From Propionibacteriaceae bacterium (GTDB taxonomy: Bacteria > Actinomycetota > Actinomycetes > Propionibacteriales > Propionibacteriaceae), in the NCBI GenBank assembly GCA_030532825.1, contig JAUNKK010000023.1, forward strand, positions 1 through 35,009: DNA of 35,009 nucleotides, given 5' to 3'. This document shows, in pieces, positions 16,301 to 23,134 of the stretch; the first letter of the stretch is position 1, and the number at the start of each line of letters is the position of its first letter. The notes under the pieces are model-generated. The model was not told where the DNA came from. It was given only the letters and a program-made list of their open reading frames with translations, and did no database searches. The translations under genes and the position numbers were made by a program.

Positions 16301-17774
16301 CTGCCCCGCGTCGGCCGCCGAGGTGACGGCGCTGCGAATCCAGCAGCCCGGTAGCTTCGGTTCTGGCGAATATATTGAGGCCGAGTTGGCCATGGTCGGC
16401 GTCGGTAATCTCGACGGCGACGTCTACTCGAACGTGGTGTTTGCCCGCGCCACCGGGCTGGACCTGCCGGTGGGGCCGATCAGGCGCGTGGAGCGTGTTA
16501 TCGCGGGCGAGATCGGCGACTACGCCTGGGTGGATGTCAACCGAAACGGCATCCAGGACAAGGTCGACGGAAGCGATGAACCACCCGCGGCGGGCGTCGA
16601 GGTCACCTTGACGGGCACCGACGACCTGGGCAACCCGGTCAACGTCGCCACCACGACGGACGACTCCGGCAAGTACCTGTTCCGTGGGCTGCGGGCCTCC
16701 GACGCGGCGGGCTACACCGTCACGTTCGGGTCCTTTGCTGAAGGGTTCACTGTCCAGACGGCGGGCGACGACACCGCGCTCGACTCCAACGCCGACCCCG
16801 CCACCGGCGCGTCTGCGCCCGTGGTATTGGAGCGCGGCGGCAAGGACCTGACGATCGACGCCGGCTACGTCGCCGAGGGCAGCCTAGTCATCACGAAGGT
16901 GCTCGCCGGTGAAGGCGCCACCTTCGCGGCCGGAAAGAGCTTCACGTTCTCGGTCGCCTGCATGCTCTACGAACAGCAGGACGTCTTCGTCAAGCCGGAT
17001 GTCACCATCACCGTCCCTGCGGGCGCCACCAGCGCCGACAGCGCGACCGTGACCGGTATCCCCGTGGGAAGCCAATGCTTGATAACCGAGACTGACGTCG
17101 ACGTCGAACCGACGGGGCGGCCGGGAGCCACGATCCGCGTCCTCTGGGATGCGGATGCGAGGGCTGGCGAGACCGAGAGGGTGTCGCTCACCAACCCCTA
17201 CACGGCGGGCATCGTGCAGGTCACCAAGACCCTCGAAGGCGATGCGGAAGCCGTGGTAGCCGCCGCCCAGACCGAATTCACGGTCAATGTGACCTGTCAG
17301 CTTCCTGATGCCAATGGGGAGGCGGGGGCCACCGTCTTCAGCGGCGACGTGAAGCTGAAGGGCGGCGAAACCGTCACCGTGAAGGACACCCAAGGTGTGG
17401 ACGTCCGGTTGCCGCAGGGGGCGCGGTGCTTCGGCCAGGAGACCGATGCGGGAGGCGCCGCCAGCCACACCGTCACCCCCAGCACGTGGGCTGATGCCGT
17501 AGCAGTGACCGGCGACGACCCTGCCACCTTGCAGGAGTTGCACATCGCGGTTGTCAACACCTTCAACACCCCGCCCTCTCCGGAGCCGAGTCCGTCGCCG
17601 TCGCCTTCCCCGGAGCCGAGTCCGTCGCCGTTGCCCTCTCCGGAGCCGAGCCCGACGCCCAGTCCCTCGCCGTCGGCGCCCCCGACGTCCGCGGATCCAA
17701 CGGTGACGCCCACGCCATCGCGACCGAGCCCCGTGCCCATCAGGCCCGGTCTGCCTGAGACTGGTAGGGCATAG
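13329..17774 (+). CDS. Large secreted surface protein with SdrD-B and DUF5979 domains and a tail-less LPETG motif
   Basis: The protein has 1481 residues and starts at TTG behind AGGGGGAGGG. A signal peptide ends near THPAHAAP-type residues at about 32 (STPAHAAP). A long region without recognised domains (about 33-1050) resembles the repetitive isopeptide or DUF11-like beta domains of actinobacterial adhesins. An SdrD-B domain follows (GDYAWVDVNRNGIQD, about 1060-1180), then two DUF5979-type beta domains (SLVITKVLAGEGATF and IVQVTKTLEGDAEAV). A Pro/Ser/Thr spacer ends in GLPETGRA and a stop. The LPETG sortase motif is present, but the hydrophobic helix and basic tail that should follow are absent in all three frames. 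Sortase retention would fail by the usual mechanism, so the protein is either released or truncated. It has its own terminator and looks monocistronic. Confidence 0.85.
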   Translation: MYKPRTWGLRGLVLLGVASLLGSMVSTPAHAAPQLALLVRISSDGTEAWDHDDTAGNDSGPNNGIVRVNDTVNYRIQYNVNDSDGAAYTGQNTTVKLKLPKGLYVDSLPGVCRQPGSALTPESLPEPSLPLAANALDELPEQELTCNLGDKTNASESFYLTVKVSNLVGNGAQLPILEGSISTDDAPAVAAASLPTVTASSRLKWDISKNSVALEENRGYVYGPTNSECPWDKNKVCKLTAYTAQLSAPAAGKGAMPAIGDITFTDDLSPAAMYPGLGSDQIAAIEADLDKYGNRVYPYDYFYMAAAPKIGFRDATAVNAVRDSGQVTIEQAGPGKPAVFTVKNADTTLKTYPTQVLLPSGNAIPSDAAYAVTTSFVVYTPVDVIKDFGTYRGNTWTLATHNAFTDLQVHGLTAADVQNSAQQPVWNDYRDTTPEVSIGVGFSKYFAGVPGSAGNMPPAQFSPNDLSYGEGPPGGATFHSGGITVAPTQDVQTQLLLVGTNPGLPGKVSAVMCDAWDNSRLHLEARDVPGSTDSEANLQRIGSGGAPVWVAGYNNVLINGQAAWATQADQVPAIKVQYSATPGGAGAASECGDDQGPWYDSPADVPGNDATLAARGVYSAVSRVRVHTVLPEPVANNPVVGVGVRMVVAISHEVVESGNPAGDIIPNWSGIKRVNLQELSQEEVLAYNTTWGRSDYGPSDHTGQYGDRLILSLAQVRVNKQIRAGTSGEFSSTPPRVTGGDVVQFQLSPSLTSGALVPGILKDVWMEDCLPDALTYADASVAPDVVSVGSTPSDAKRAACAAGETYLRWVFPSHEVNQAIEPIILTTEVSPAVKDGVYTNTVVVWAQDDASTLAQRSSQASVQVSNVAGIKLEKVALTPVVQANREGQAANELNKWRIRLTNTLPNPDAQAISDPDVIDVLPRNGLNDTAFNGTFTLDAVTITHGGGTARILYTAASEVNQDPAHASNASDGATVWCDASAGGNVVSGNGVCPASAAEVTALRIQQPGSFGSGEYIEAELAMVGVGNLDGDVYSNVVFARATGLDLPVGPIRRVERVIAGEIGDYAWVDVNRNGIQDKVDGSDEPPAAGVEVTLTGTDDLGNPVNVATTTDDSGKYLFRGLRASDAAGYTVTFGSFAEGFTVQTAGDDTALDSNADPATGASAPVVLERGGKDLTIDAGYVAEGSLVITKVLAGEGATFAAGKSFTFSVACMLYEQQDVFVKPDVTITVPAGATSADSATVTGIPVGSQCLITETDVDVEPTGRPGATIRVLWDADARAGETERVSLTNPYTAGIVQVTKTLEGDAEAVVAAAQTEFTVNVTCQLPDANGEAGATVFSGDVKLKGGETVTVKDTQGVDVRLPQGARCFGQETDAGGAASHTVTPSTWADAVAVTGDDPATLQELHIAVVNTFNTPPSPEPSPSPSPSPEPSPSPLPSPEPSPTPSPSPSAPPTSADPTVTPTPSRPSPVPIRPGLPETGRA
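17581..17670 (+). repeat. Three 30-bp tandem repeats encoding a Pro/Ser spacer
   Basis: The word CGGAGCCGAG recurs at 17581, 17611 and 17641, exactly 30 bases apart, each followed by Pro/Ser codons. The first two copies are nearly identical and the third diverges. Being ten codons long, a change in copy number would lengthen or shorten the wall-spanning spacer without shifting frame. Confidence 0.85.
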
Positions 17775-17790
17775 GCCCCGTCACACCGGC

Positions 17791-17831
17791 GGCCCCGCAG
17801 GTGATCGCTCACCTGCGGGGCCGTCTTTGTT
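17791..17831 (+). terminator. Rho-independent terminator after the surface protein gene
   Basis: A perfect 14-bp stem (GGCCCCGCAGGTGA with its complement), a four-base loop TCGC and the tail GTCTTTGTTAT make a textbook terminator 16 bases after the stop codon. It confirms that transcription is meant to end just beyond the LPETG stop. Confidence 0.9.
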
Positions 17832-17904
17832 ATGAGTTGGCCAAGCCGCGCAGCCGGATCGTCGCCATCACCGCACCCCTGCTGTACCGGTATAGGATGC
17901 CGCC

Positions 17905-19170
17905 ATGCCTCGTCACGCCATCAGCACCATCTTCGGGAAGCTCGTCAAGCGAGTGGCGCAACTCAAAGGCAGCGGCTCCGCACTTCCCGGGCTGATGGTC
18001 GAGAAGTTCGACAGCGGCTACCTACGGCGCACGCTCAGCACGCTGCCGGAGGGGGTCGTCCTCATCTCTGGAACCAACGGCAAAACCACCACGACGAAAC
18101 TGGTCACCGAGCTGCTGCAATCGGTCGGCTACAAGGTGTTCACCAACCGCACCGGCTCCAACTTCTCGCGCGGCGTCATCTCCGAGCTGCTGCCCCTGGT
18201 GAACTGGCGCGGGAAACTCGACGCCGACATCGCCGTCCTAGAGCTGGACGAGGCCTGGGCGGTGCACTTCGTCAAACAGGTCAAGCCCCGCATGAGCCTG
18301 TTCCTCAACGTCATGCGCGACCAGCTCGACCGCTTCGGCGAGATCGACACCGCCGCCGAGATGCTGGCCAAGAACGCCGAGGCCGCCACCGAAAAAGTCA
18401 TCCTCAACCGCGATGACCCCCGCGTCTTCCGCATCAACCAGCGCACCCAGGCGCAGCCCGTGTACTTCGGCACCACCGACGAGCTGCTGGCCCTGATGCC
18501 CACCGACGACACCTTGAAGGGCGGTGAGGCCCGCGCGAACCACGCGGCCCGTGCTGACGTCCTCCTCAAGGCCATCGACGGCCGCACCGCCTGCTACGAG
18601 ATCGACGGGCAGGACCACACCGTCCAGATGAGCCTCGGCGGCGTCTACAACCTGCTCAACGCCGCCGCGGGTCTTGCCCTGGTGCGGCAGATTGTCGGGG
18701 ATCGGGTGTCGACGGCGCAGCTCTTGGATGCGCTCGCCAAGGTCCGGCCGGCGTTCGGTCGCGGCGAGACCATCACCTATCGTGGCGTTCCCATCGAGCT
18801 GGTGCTGGTGAAAAACCCCAGCGGCTTCCGGCTGTCGCTGCTGTCTTTCGCCGACGGCAACGCCGACAACATGATCGCCATCAACGACAACTACGCCGAC
18901 GGTCGGGACATCAGCTGGCTGTGGGACGTCGACTTCACGCCCCTCGACTCCGTCGCTATGGTCACCGGCACCCGCGCCCACGGCATGGCGCTGCGGCTGG
19001 CCTACGACGACCTCGCTGTCGACGTCATCGAGCCGGATTTGCAGCGGGCCCTCGACCGCTTCGCCGCCCTCAACCCCGGGAAGCCGAAACGCATCTACAC
19101 CACCTATACCGCCATGACCGCGCTCCGACGCATGATGTCGGGCCTGGCCCTCGGGGAGGAAGCCGCATGA
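17905..19170 (+). CDS. murT: Lipid II isoglutaminyl synthase, MurT subunit
   Basis: The protein has 421 residues and belongs to the Mur ligase superfamily. The ATP-binding loop GTNGKTTTTK lies at about 55-64. Downstream are the Mur central-domain signature FLNVMRDQLDRFGE, the NLLNAAAGLA block and, in the C-terminal DUF1727 domain, DGRDISWLWDVDF. With GatD it converts the alpha-carboxyl of D-Glu in lipid II to an amide, using ATP and glutamine on the cytoplasmic face. The family in S. aureus and S. pneumoniae carries a four-cysteine zinc ribbon; here the corresponding region (about 195-245) has only one Cys (TACYE), so the ribbon is missing. The stop overlaps the gatD start (ATGA). AGGA lies seven bases before the ATG, and a TATAGGAT -10-like box overlaps it. 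Confidence 0.95.
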   Translation: MPRHAISTIFGKLVKRVAQLKGSGSALPGLMVEKFDSGYLRRTLSTLPEGVVLISGTNGKTTTTKLVTELLQSVGYKVFTNRTGSNFSRGVISELLPLVNWRGKLDADIAVLELDEAWAVHFVKQVKPRMSLFLNVMRDQLDRFGEIDTAAEMLAKNAEAATEKVILNRDDPRVFRINQRTQAQPVYFGTTDELLALMPTDDTLKGGEARANHAARADVLLKAIDGRTACYEIDGQDHTVQMSLGGVYNLLNAAAGLALVRQIVGDRVSTAQLLDALAKVRPAFGRGETITYRGVPIELVLVKNPSGFRLSLLSFADGNADNMIAINDNYADGRDISWLWDVDFTPLDSVAMVTGTRAHGMALRLAYDDLAVDVIEPDLQRALDRFAALNPGKPKRIYTTYTAMTALRRMMSGLALGEEAA

Positions 19171-19883
19171 TTCGTATCGTCCAGCTATACCCGCGCGACA
19201 TGAACCTTTACGGGGACTGGGGCAATGCCCGCGTCCTGTGTCAGCGCCTGAACTGGCGGGGAATCGACGCCGAGATCGTCGACCACAACCCCGGCGACGC
19301 CACCGACCTGGCGGCCGGGGACATCTTCCTGGGTGGCGGCGGCCAGGATGCGGGCCAAGGCAAGATCCAAGACGAGATCGGCAAGCACACTGAGGTGCTG
19401 CGTCACCTCGTCGAGGACGGCGCCCCCATGCTGCTGATCTGCGGCATGTACCAGCTGTTGGGTCGCACTTTCGTGACGGGCGATGGCGAGGTCATCAAGG
19501 GCGCGGGTATCCTGCAACTGGAGACGCGGGCGGGCGCGGACCGGCTGATCGGCAATGTGACGCTCAACAGCCCGGAGTTTGGGCAGGTGGTCGGCTACGA
19601 AAACCACTCCGGGCGGACGTATCTCGACGCCGGGCAACAGCCCCTTGGGCAAGTTACCCGCGGCGCTGGTAACAACGGTGAGGATCAGCAGGAGGGGTTG
19701 CGCGTCCATAACGTCATCGGCACCTACTTGCACGGCCCGATCCTGCCCACGAACCCCCAGATCGCCGACTTCCTGATCACCAAGGCGCTGGAGCGACGGG
19801 GCATGGCCACGGAACTGGCGCCCCTGGCCGTCGACGAAATCGCGCAGGGCGCCCACAAGGCGGCCCAGGGACGCCCGCGGTAG
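19167..19883 (+). CDS. gatD: Lipid II isoglutaminyl synthase, GatD glutaminase subunit
   Basis: The protein has 238 residues when started at the ATG that overlaps the murT stop; an upstream extension in the same frame is only murT sequence read out of frame. It is a class I glutamine amidotransferase of the CobB/CobQ-like type. The nucleophile Cys is at about 92 (LLICGMYQ) and the catalytic His at about 189 (YLHGPILP), matching the known family positions. It releases ammonia from glutamine and passes it to MurT. The end lies three bases from the end of the convergent gene. Amidated lipid II is the preferred substrate for wall cross-linking, which links the pair to the penicillin-binding protein further along. 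Confidence 0.95.
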   Translation: MIRIVQLYPRDMNLYGDWGNARVLCQRLNWRGIDAEIVDHNPGDATDLAAGDIFLGGGGQDAGQGKIQDEIGKHTEVLRHLVEDGAPMLLICGMYQLLGRTFVTGDGEVIKGAGILQLETRAGADRLIGNVTLNSPEFGQVVGYENHSGRTYLDAGQQPLGQVTRGAGNNGEDQQEGLRVHNVIGTYLHGPILPTNPQIADFLITKALERRGMATELAPLAVDEIAQGAHKAAQGRPR

Positions 19884-19886
19884 GGG

Positions 19887-20702
19887 TCACGTGGATTGGA
19901 TGTCGATGCGTTTGACCGGTGGGTCGTCGGCGTTCTCCGCGTGAAGTGCTGCCGTCGCGGCGATCAGCCCGATGGTGAGGGGGAAGAAGCCCATCGGGTT
20001 GATCTTGTCGGCGTTCTCGCGGACTAAGAACGCAGCTCCGGCCCAGTACGTCACCGCCAAGGCGTAGCCACCCAAGCGGTGGATGAACGTGGCGCAGAAC
20101 AGGGCCAAAGCCGCCAGCAGCGCGAGCCCCGGGCCTAGGAAAAGGGCTATATCGAGCTGCTCGAAGTGCAGGTCGTCTGGACTGCGGGTGTTTCGGCCCT
20201 GAGCGAGCAGGCCCGGGGCGACCATGACAGCCAGTATGAATCCGCCCACGATGCCGACGAGGATGCTGCTTCCCGCGACTTTCCAGTCGAGGGGGGCGGC
20301 GGGATTCTCGTGTCTGTCGCCCGCCAGCTTTTGACGCCGCAGCACTGCCCCGCTGATGCCGAAGCAAGCGCCCCCAAGAAGCCACGCAGGCTCCGACCAG
20401 CCGAGCAGCGGAGTCATGAAGAGCGCGGCGGCAAGGGCACCGCACCCGAGGGCGGCGGGGCCGAGCACCGTGCCCCACCCCAAGGCGGTAGCGATGGGCG
20501 GAATCACCACAGCGACGGGCGCAACCAAGACTGCTGAGGCGTTCGATGTGCTCGTACTGAGCTCGGGGATGCTGAGCACGCCCAAGCGCGCGTGAGCGAT
20601 CCCCAGGACAATTCCCAGCACCAGGCAGAGGCAGCCGCGGAACAGGTCGCTGGCTGTGGGGGGAGCATCAATGATGGCGTATAGCCGTTTTTGCCGTTCC
20701 AT
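19887..20702 (-). CDS. Polytopic membrane protein of unknown function
   Basis: The protein has 271 residues with about six or seven hydrophobic segments, for example LFRGCLCLVLGIVLGIAHA, ASAVLVAPVAVVIPPIATAL, VAGSSILVGIVGGFILAVMV and LDIALFLGPGLALLAALALF. Short loops and a charged middle loop (RRQKLAGDRHEN) separate them. I recognise no family and see no catalytic motif. AGAGGA lies five bases before the ATG. It stands alone on this strand, convergent with gatD and 78 bases downstream of the broken ATPase gene. Confidence 0.75.
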   Translation of the reverse strand: MERQKRLYAIIDAPPTASDLFRGCLCLVLGIVLGIAHARLGVLSIPELSTSTSNASAVLVAPVAVVIPPIATALGWGTVLGPAALGCGALAAALFMTPLLGWSEPAWLLGGACFGISGAVLRRQKLAGDRHENPAAPLDWKVAGSSILVGIVGGFILAVMVAPGLLAQGRNTRSPDDLHFEQLDIALFLGPGLALLAALALFCATFIHRLGGYALAVTYWAGAAFLVRENADKINPMGFFPLTIGLIAATAALHAENADDPPVKRIDIQST

Positions 20703-20780
20703 GGGTCCTCTCTTGGGTGAGGACCTTGAGCTTAGGGCCTGGGAAGTTCACTAAACCCCGAACGGAGGCAGCCGAATGGT

Positions 20781-22042
20781 TTACGGGGCGAGCATGGCCA
20801 AGGGGATCACGGCGATGCCGTCGGGTCGACGGTAGGCATGCGGTCCGCCATACAGGACCACCGTCTCAACGAGCCGGTCAGGTAGCTGGTCTCGGAGCCA
20901 GTGTAGGTGGCGCGTGTCGCCGTCGCTGACCGTGTCAGCCAGCTTCACCTCGATAGCTGTGCAGCGGGAGTCCGCGGTTTCGACGATCAGGTCTACTTCG
21001 TGGTCGCTGTTCTTTGTGCGCAGATGCCCGAGCGTGGCGCCCATAGCTTCGGCATAGACGCGCACCGACTGCGTTGCTAGGGATTCAAAGAGCGCTCCCA
21101 GCCATGTGCCAGTCGTCGGTGCGACTTGGGTGCCCTGACCGGTAAGGAGCCCAGCGGCCCCCACCCCGACGAGGCGGGCCGCCAACGCGGGATCTACCAG
21201 ATGGTGCTTTGGTGCCAAAGTAAGGCGCTTCAAAGGAGAGAAGACTGGTGCCCAGGCCGCCACGGGATCCAAGATGAACAACCGCTGAAGGTACTCGCGG
21301 TAGGCATCGACCGTTGTCCGAGAGGGCTTGTCAGTTTCACCGGCTGTTGCGGCGTCGAGAATCTTTGTATAGTCCGCCGTCGACGCGGTGGCTGCCCCAT
21401 AGGCACGCAGCGCCATGGGGCGACGCACAGTGTGATGCCGTTGTCGGGCATTTCTCGCTGCACAATGCGGGCTAGATAACCGTCCAGTTGACGATCCCGG
21501 TTGGGCGGTGACAAATGTCGGATGCCAGGAAAACCGGACCGGAGGATTTCGTCAACGTAGTCAGCGACGCCTACGGTGGTGCTGCCGGCGATAGTGACGT
21601 CCCCAGAGTGCAGGGCAGATAAGGAAACATGATCGTCCGCCATGCCTCGTTCGTAGAGCGACATCGGTCGCATCGTCATGCTCACGATGCGACCCGCCCC
21701 GCTGTGGACTCGGATGCCGGGAGCCAACCCGGCGGAACCGGCGAGCAAGAATCGGCCGCCTACCTCCGGGGCGTCGTCGACGGCGCGCCGTACCCGATCC
21801 CACACCTGCGGTTGGAGTTGCCATTCGTCAATGAATACCGGCGGCGGCACCTGCACCACCAGGTCGAAATTAGCTGAGACGCTTCGCAACTCCCGGGGAT
21901 CGTTGAGGGACAGCGTGCTCTTCGCACGGCGACTCGCCGTCGCGGTCTTCCCCACGCCTTTGGCGCCCTCAATAGCGATAGCCGCCAACTCGGGGAACGC
22001 CTCGTCAAGTAGGTCGTCGAGTATGCGGCGCTGGTATGTCAT
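20781..22042 (-). pseudogene. AAA ATPase with C-terminal DUF4143/nuclease-like domain, frameshifted
   Basis: The first frame (ATG 22042, AAGGTGG upstream) has the ATPase fold: Walker A EGAKGVGKTATA, Walker B-like VFIDEWQLQP and the sensor-region RFLLAGS. It reaches QREMPDNGIT near 21440. The rest, from about 21428 in another frame (VRRPMALRAYGAATA), holds the DUF4143 part, ending in a PD-(D/E)xK-like HEVDLIVE...AIEVKLA. Removing one CA from CACAC near 21434 restores DNGITVRRPMALRAY, so the lesion is a 2-bp insertion. Repaired length is about 419 residues, normal for this family. These proteins are common, poorly characterised and often lost or broken. A repeat array lies directly upstream. 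The remaining N-terminal fragment could still be made. Confidence 0.8.
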
Positions 22043-22051
22043 GGCAGCGAT

Positions 22052-22143
22052 GCCACCTTGCTGGGCAGCTGGACGGAATCCTGCTGTGAAAATGGACGGG
22101 ATCCTACTGGGCAAACAGACGGGACTCTACTGTGAAAATGGAC
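22052..22143 (-). repeat. Four 23-bp tandem repeats overlapping the ATPase gene's ribosome site
   Basis: On the minus strand, four 23-bp units start at 22143, 22120, 22097 and 22074, each beginning GTC and containing CAG-[CT]-A. Units one and three share TCCATTTTCACAG. Units two and four share TGCCCAG, so the array alternates as two 46-bp dimers. A partial copy ending GGATCC precedes unit one. The last unit supplies AAGGTGG, the ribosome site ten bases from the ATG. The unit is not a multiple of three, so copy-number change would alter leader length and any upstream frame. Confidence 0.75.
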
Positions 22144-22222
22144 GGATCCTTCCTGCGCTTGATTAGGCACGGCGTTCCCAGCTGGGGCCGATGCGCACCG
22201 GGAGGTGGGCAATCCCTACGGG

Positions 22223-23134
22223 CTATGTTGGGCGTCCTCGGGGCACCAGGGTGAGCAGCGTGACTTCCGGGGGGCAGGCGAACCGATAGGGGGCAAACGG
22301 CGACGTCCCGATCCCCGCCGAGACGTGTAGCCAAGCCCACCGGTCGGCTACAGCGTGCCGCGATAGCCCCTTGACCTGGCGACGGGGGAGGTCGCAGTTC
22401 GTGGTCAGCGCTCCGTAGCCGGGCACGCACACCTGACCGCCATGCGTGTGGCCCGCGAAGATCACGGCCACGCCGTCGGCCACCATCGGGTCCAGCACCC
22501 GGCGATACGGTGCGTGGGTCACCCCGAAACTCAAATCCACGCCTGCGGAGGGTGGGCCCGCCACTGCGGGGTAGTGGTCGTGGTCGTGGTGCGCGTCGTC
22601 AGTGCCGCGCAGCTCGATCCGATACCCACCGGCTTCGACGATGGCGCGCCGGTCGTTCAGATCCTGCCAGGTGCCGCGCGCGGTCAGGGCTGCCCGCAAT
22701 CCCTCGGCGTCGAGGCGTTCGGGTGCTCCGGAGGCCTTTGAGCGGCCGTGGGTGACGTATCGCAGCGGGTTCTTGAACTCTGGTTTGTGGTAGTCATTCG
22801 AGCCGAAAACGAACCCGCCCGGTACATCCTTCAGCTTCCCGAAGGCCGTCATGAGTGATGCGGTTGCCCGGTCGCTGGCGATGTTGTCGCCCGTGTTGAT
22901 CACCATATCCGGGCGGAGATCAGCCAGCGACCGCAGGAAATCCAGCTTGGCGTGCTGCGACTCCAGCAGGTGAGCATCAGACAGGTGCAGGACCCGCAAC
23001 TCTGGGCCCCCGAGGGGCAGCACGGGTACCGTCACGCACCGGACGCGAAACAGGTTTGCCTCCGCGAGCCCCCAAGCAAAGCAGCCAACTGCGGCCGCGG
23101 CCAAACTGGCCGCGGCGCGCAGCGGATTCGCCAC
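22223..23134 (-). CDS. Membrane-anchored metallophosphoesterase (YaeI/YkuE type)
   Basis: The protein has 303 residues with one N-terminal hydrophobic segment (AAASLAAAAVGCFAWGLA). Calcineurin-like metal motifs appear in order: LSDAHL near 50, GDNIAS near 80, GSNDYH near 110, THAPY and GHTHGGQ near 225. The family hydrolyses phosphoesters with two bound metal ions; some members act on lipid A-type or undecaprenyl phosphates, but the substrate here is unknown. The GTG start comes directly after the TAA of the penicillin-binding protein gene, so the two are co-translated. This pairing with a class A PBP is a common actinobacterial arrangement and suggests a role in wall metabolism. Confidence 0.9.
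   Translation of the reverse strand: MANPLRAAASLAAAAVGCFAWGLAEANLFRVRCVTVPVLPLGGPELRVLHLSDAHLLESQHAKLDFLRSLADLRPDMVINTGDNIASDRATASLMTAFGKLKDVPGGFVFGSNDYHKPEFKNPLRYVTHGRSKASGAPERLDAEGLRAALTARGTWQDLNDRRAIVEAGGYRIELRGTDDAHHDHDHYPAVAGPPSAGVDLSFGVTHAPYRRVLDPMVADGVAVIFAGHTHGGQVCVPGYGALTTNCDLPRRQVKGLSRHAVADRWAWLHVSAGIGTSPFAPYRFACPPEVTLLTLVPRGRPT

Noticed and set aside
17581-17670. CRISPR-like repeat array
   Set aside because: The 30-bp repeats are contiguous without spacers and encode a Pro/Ser spacer in frame.
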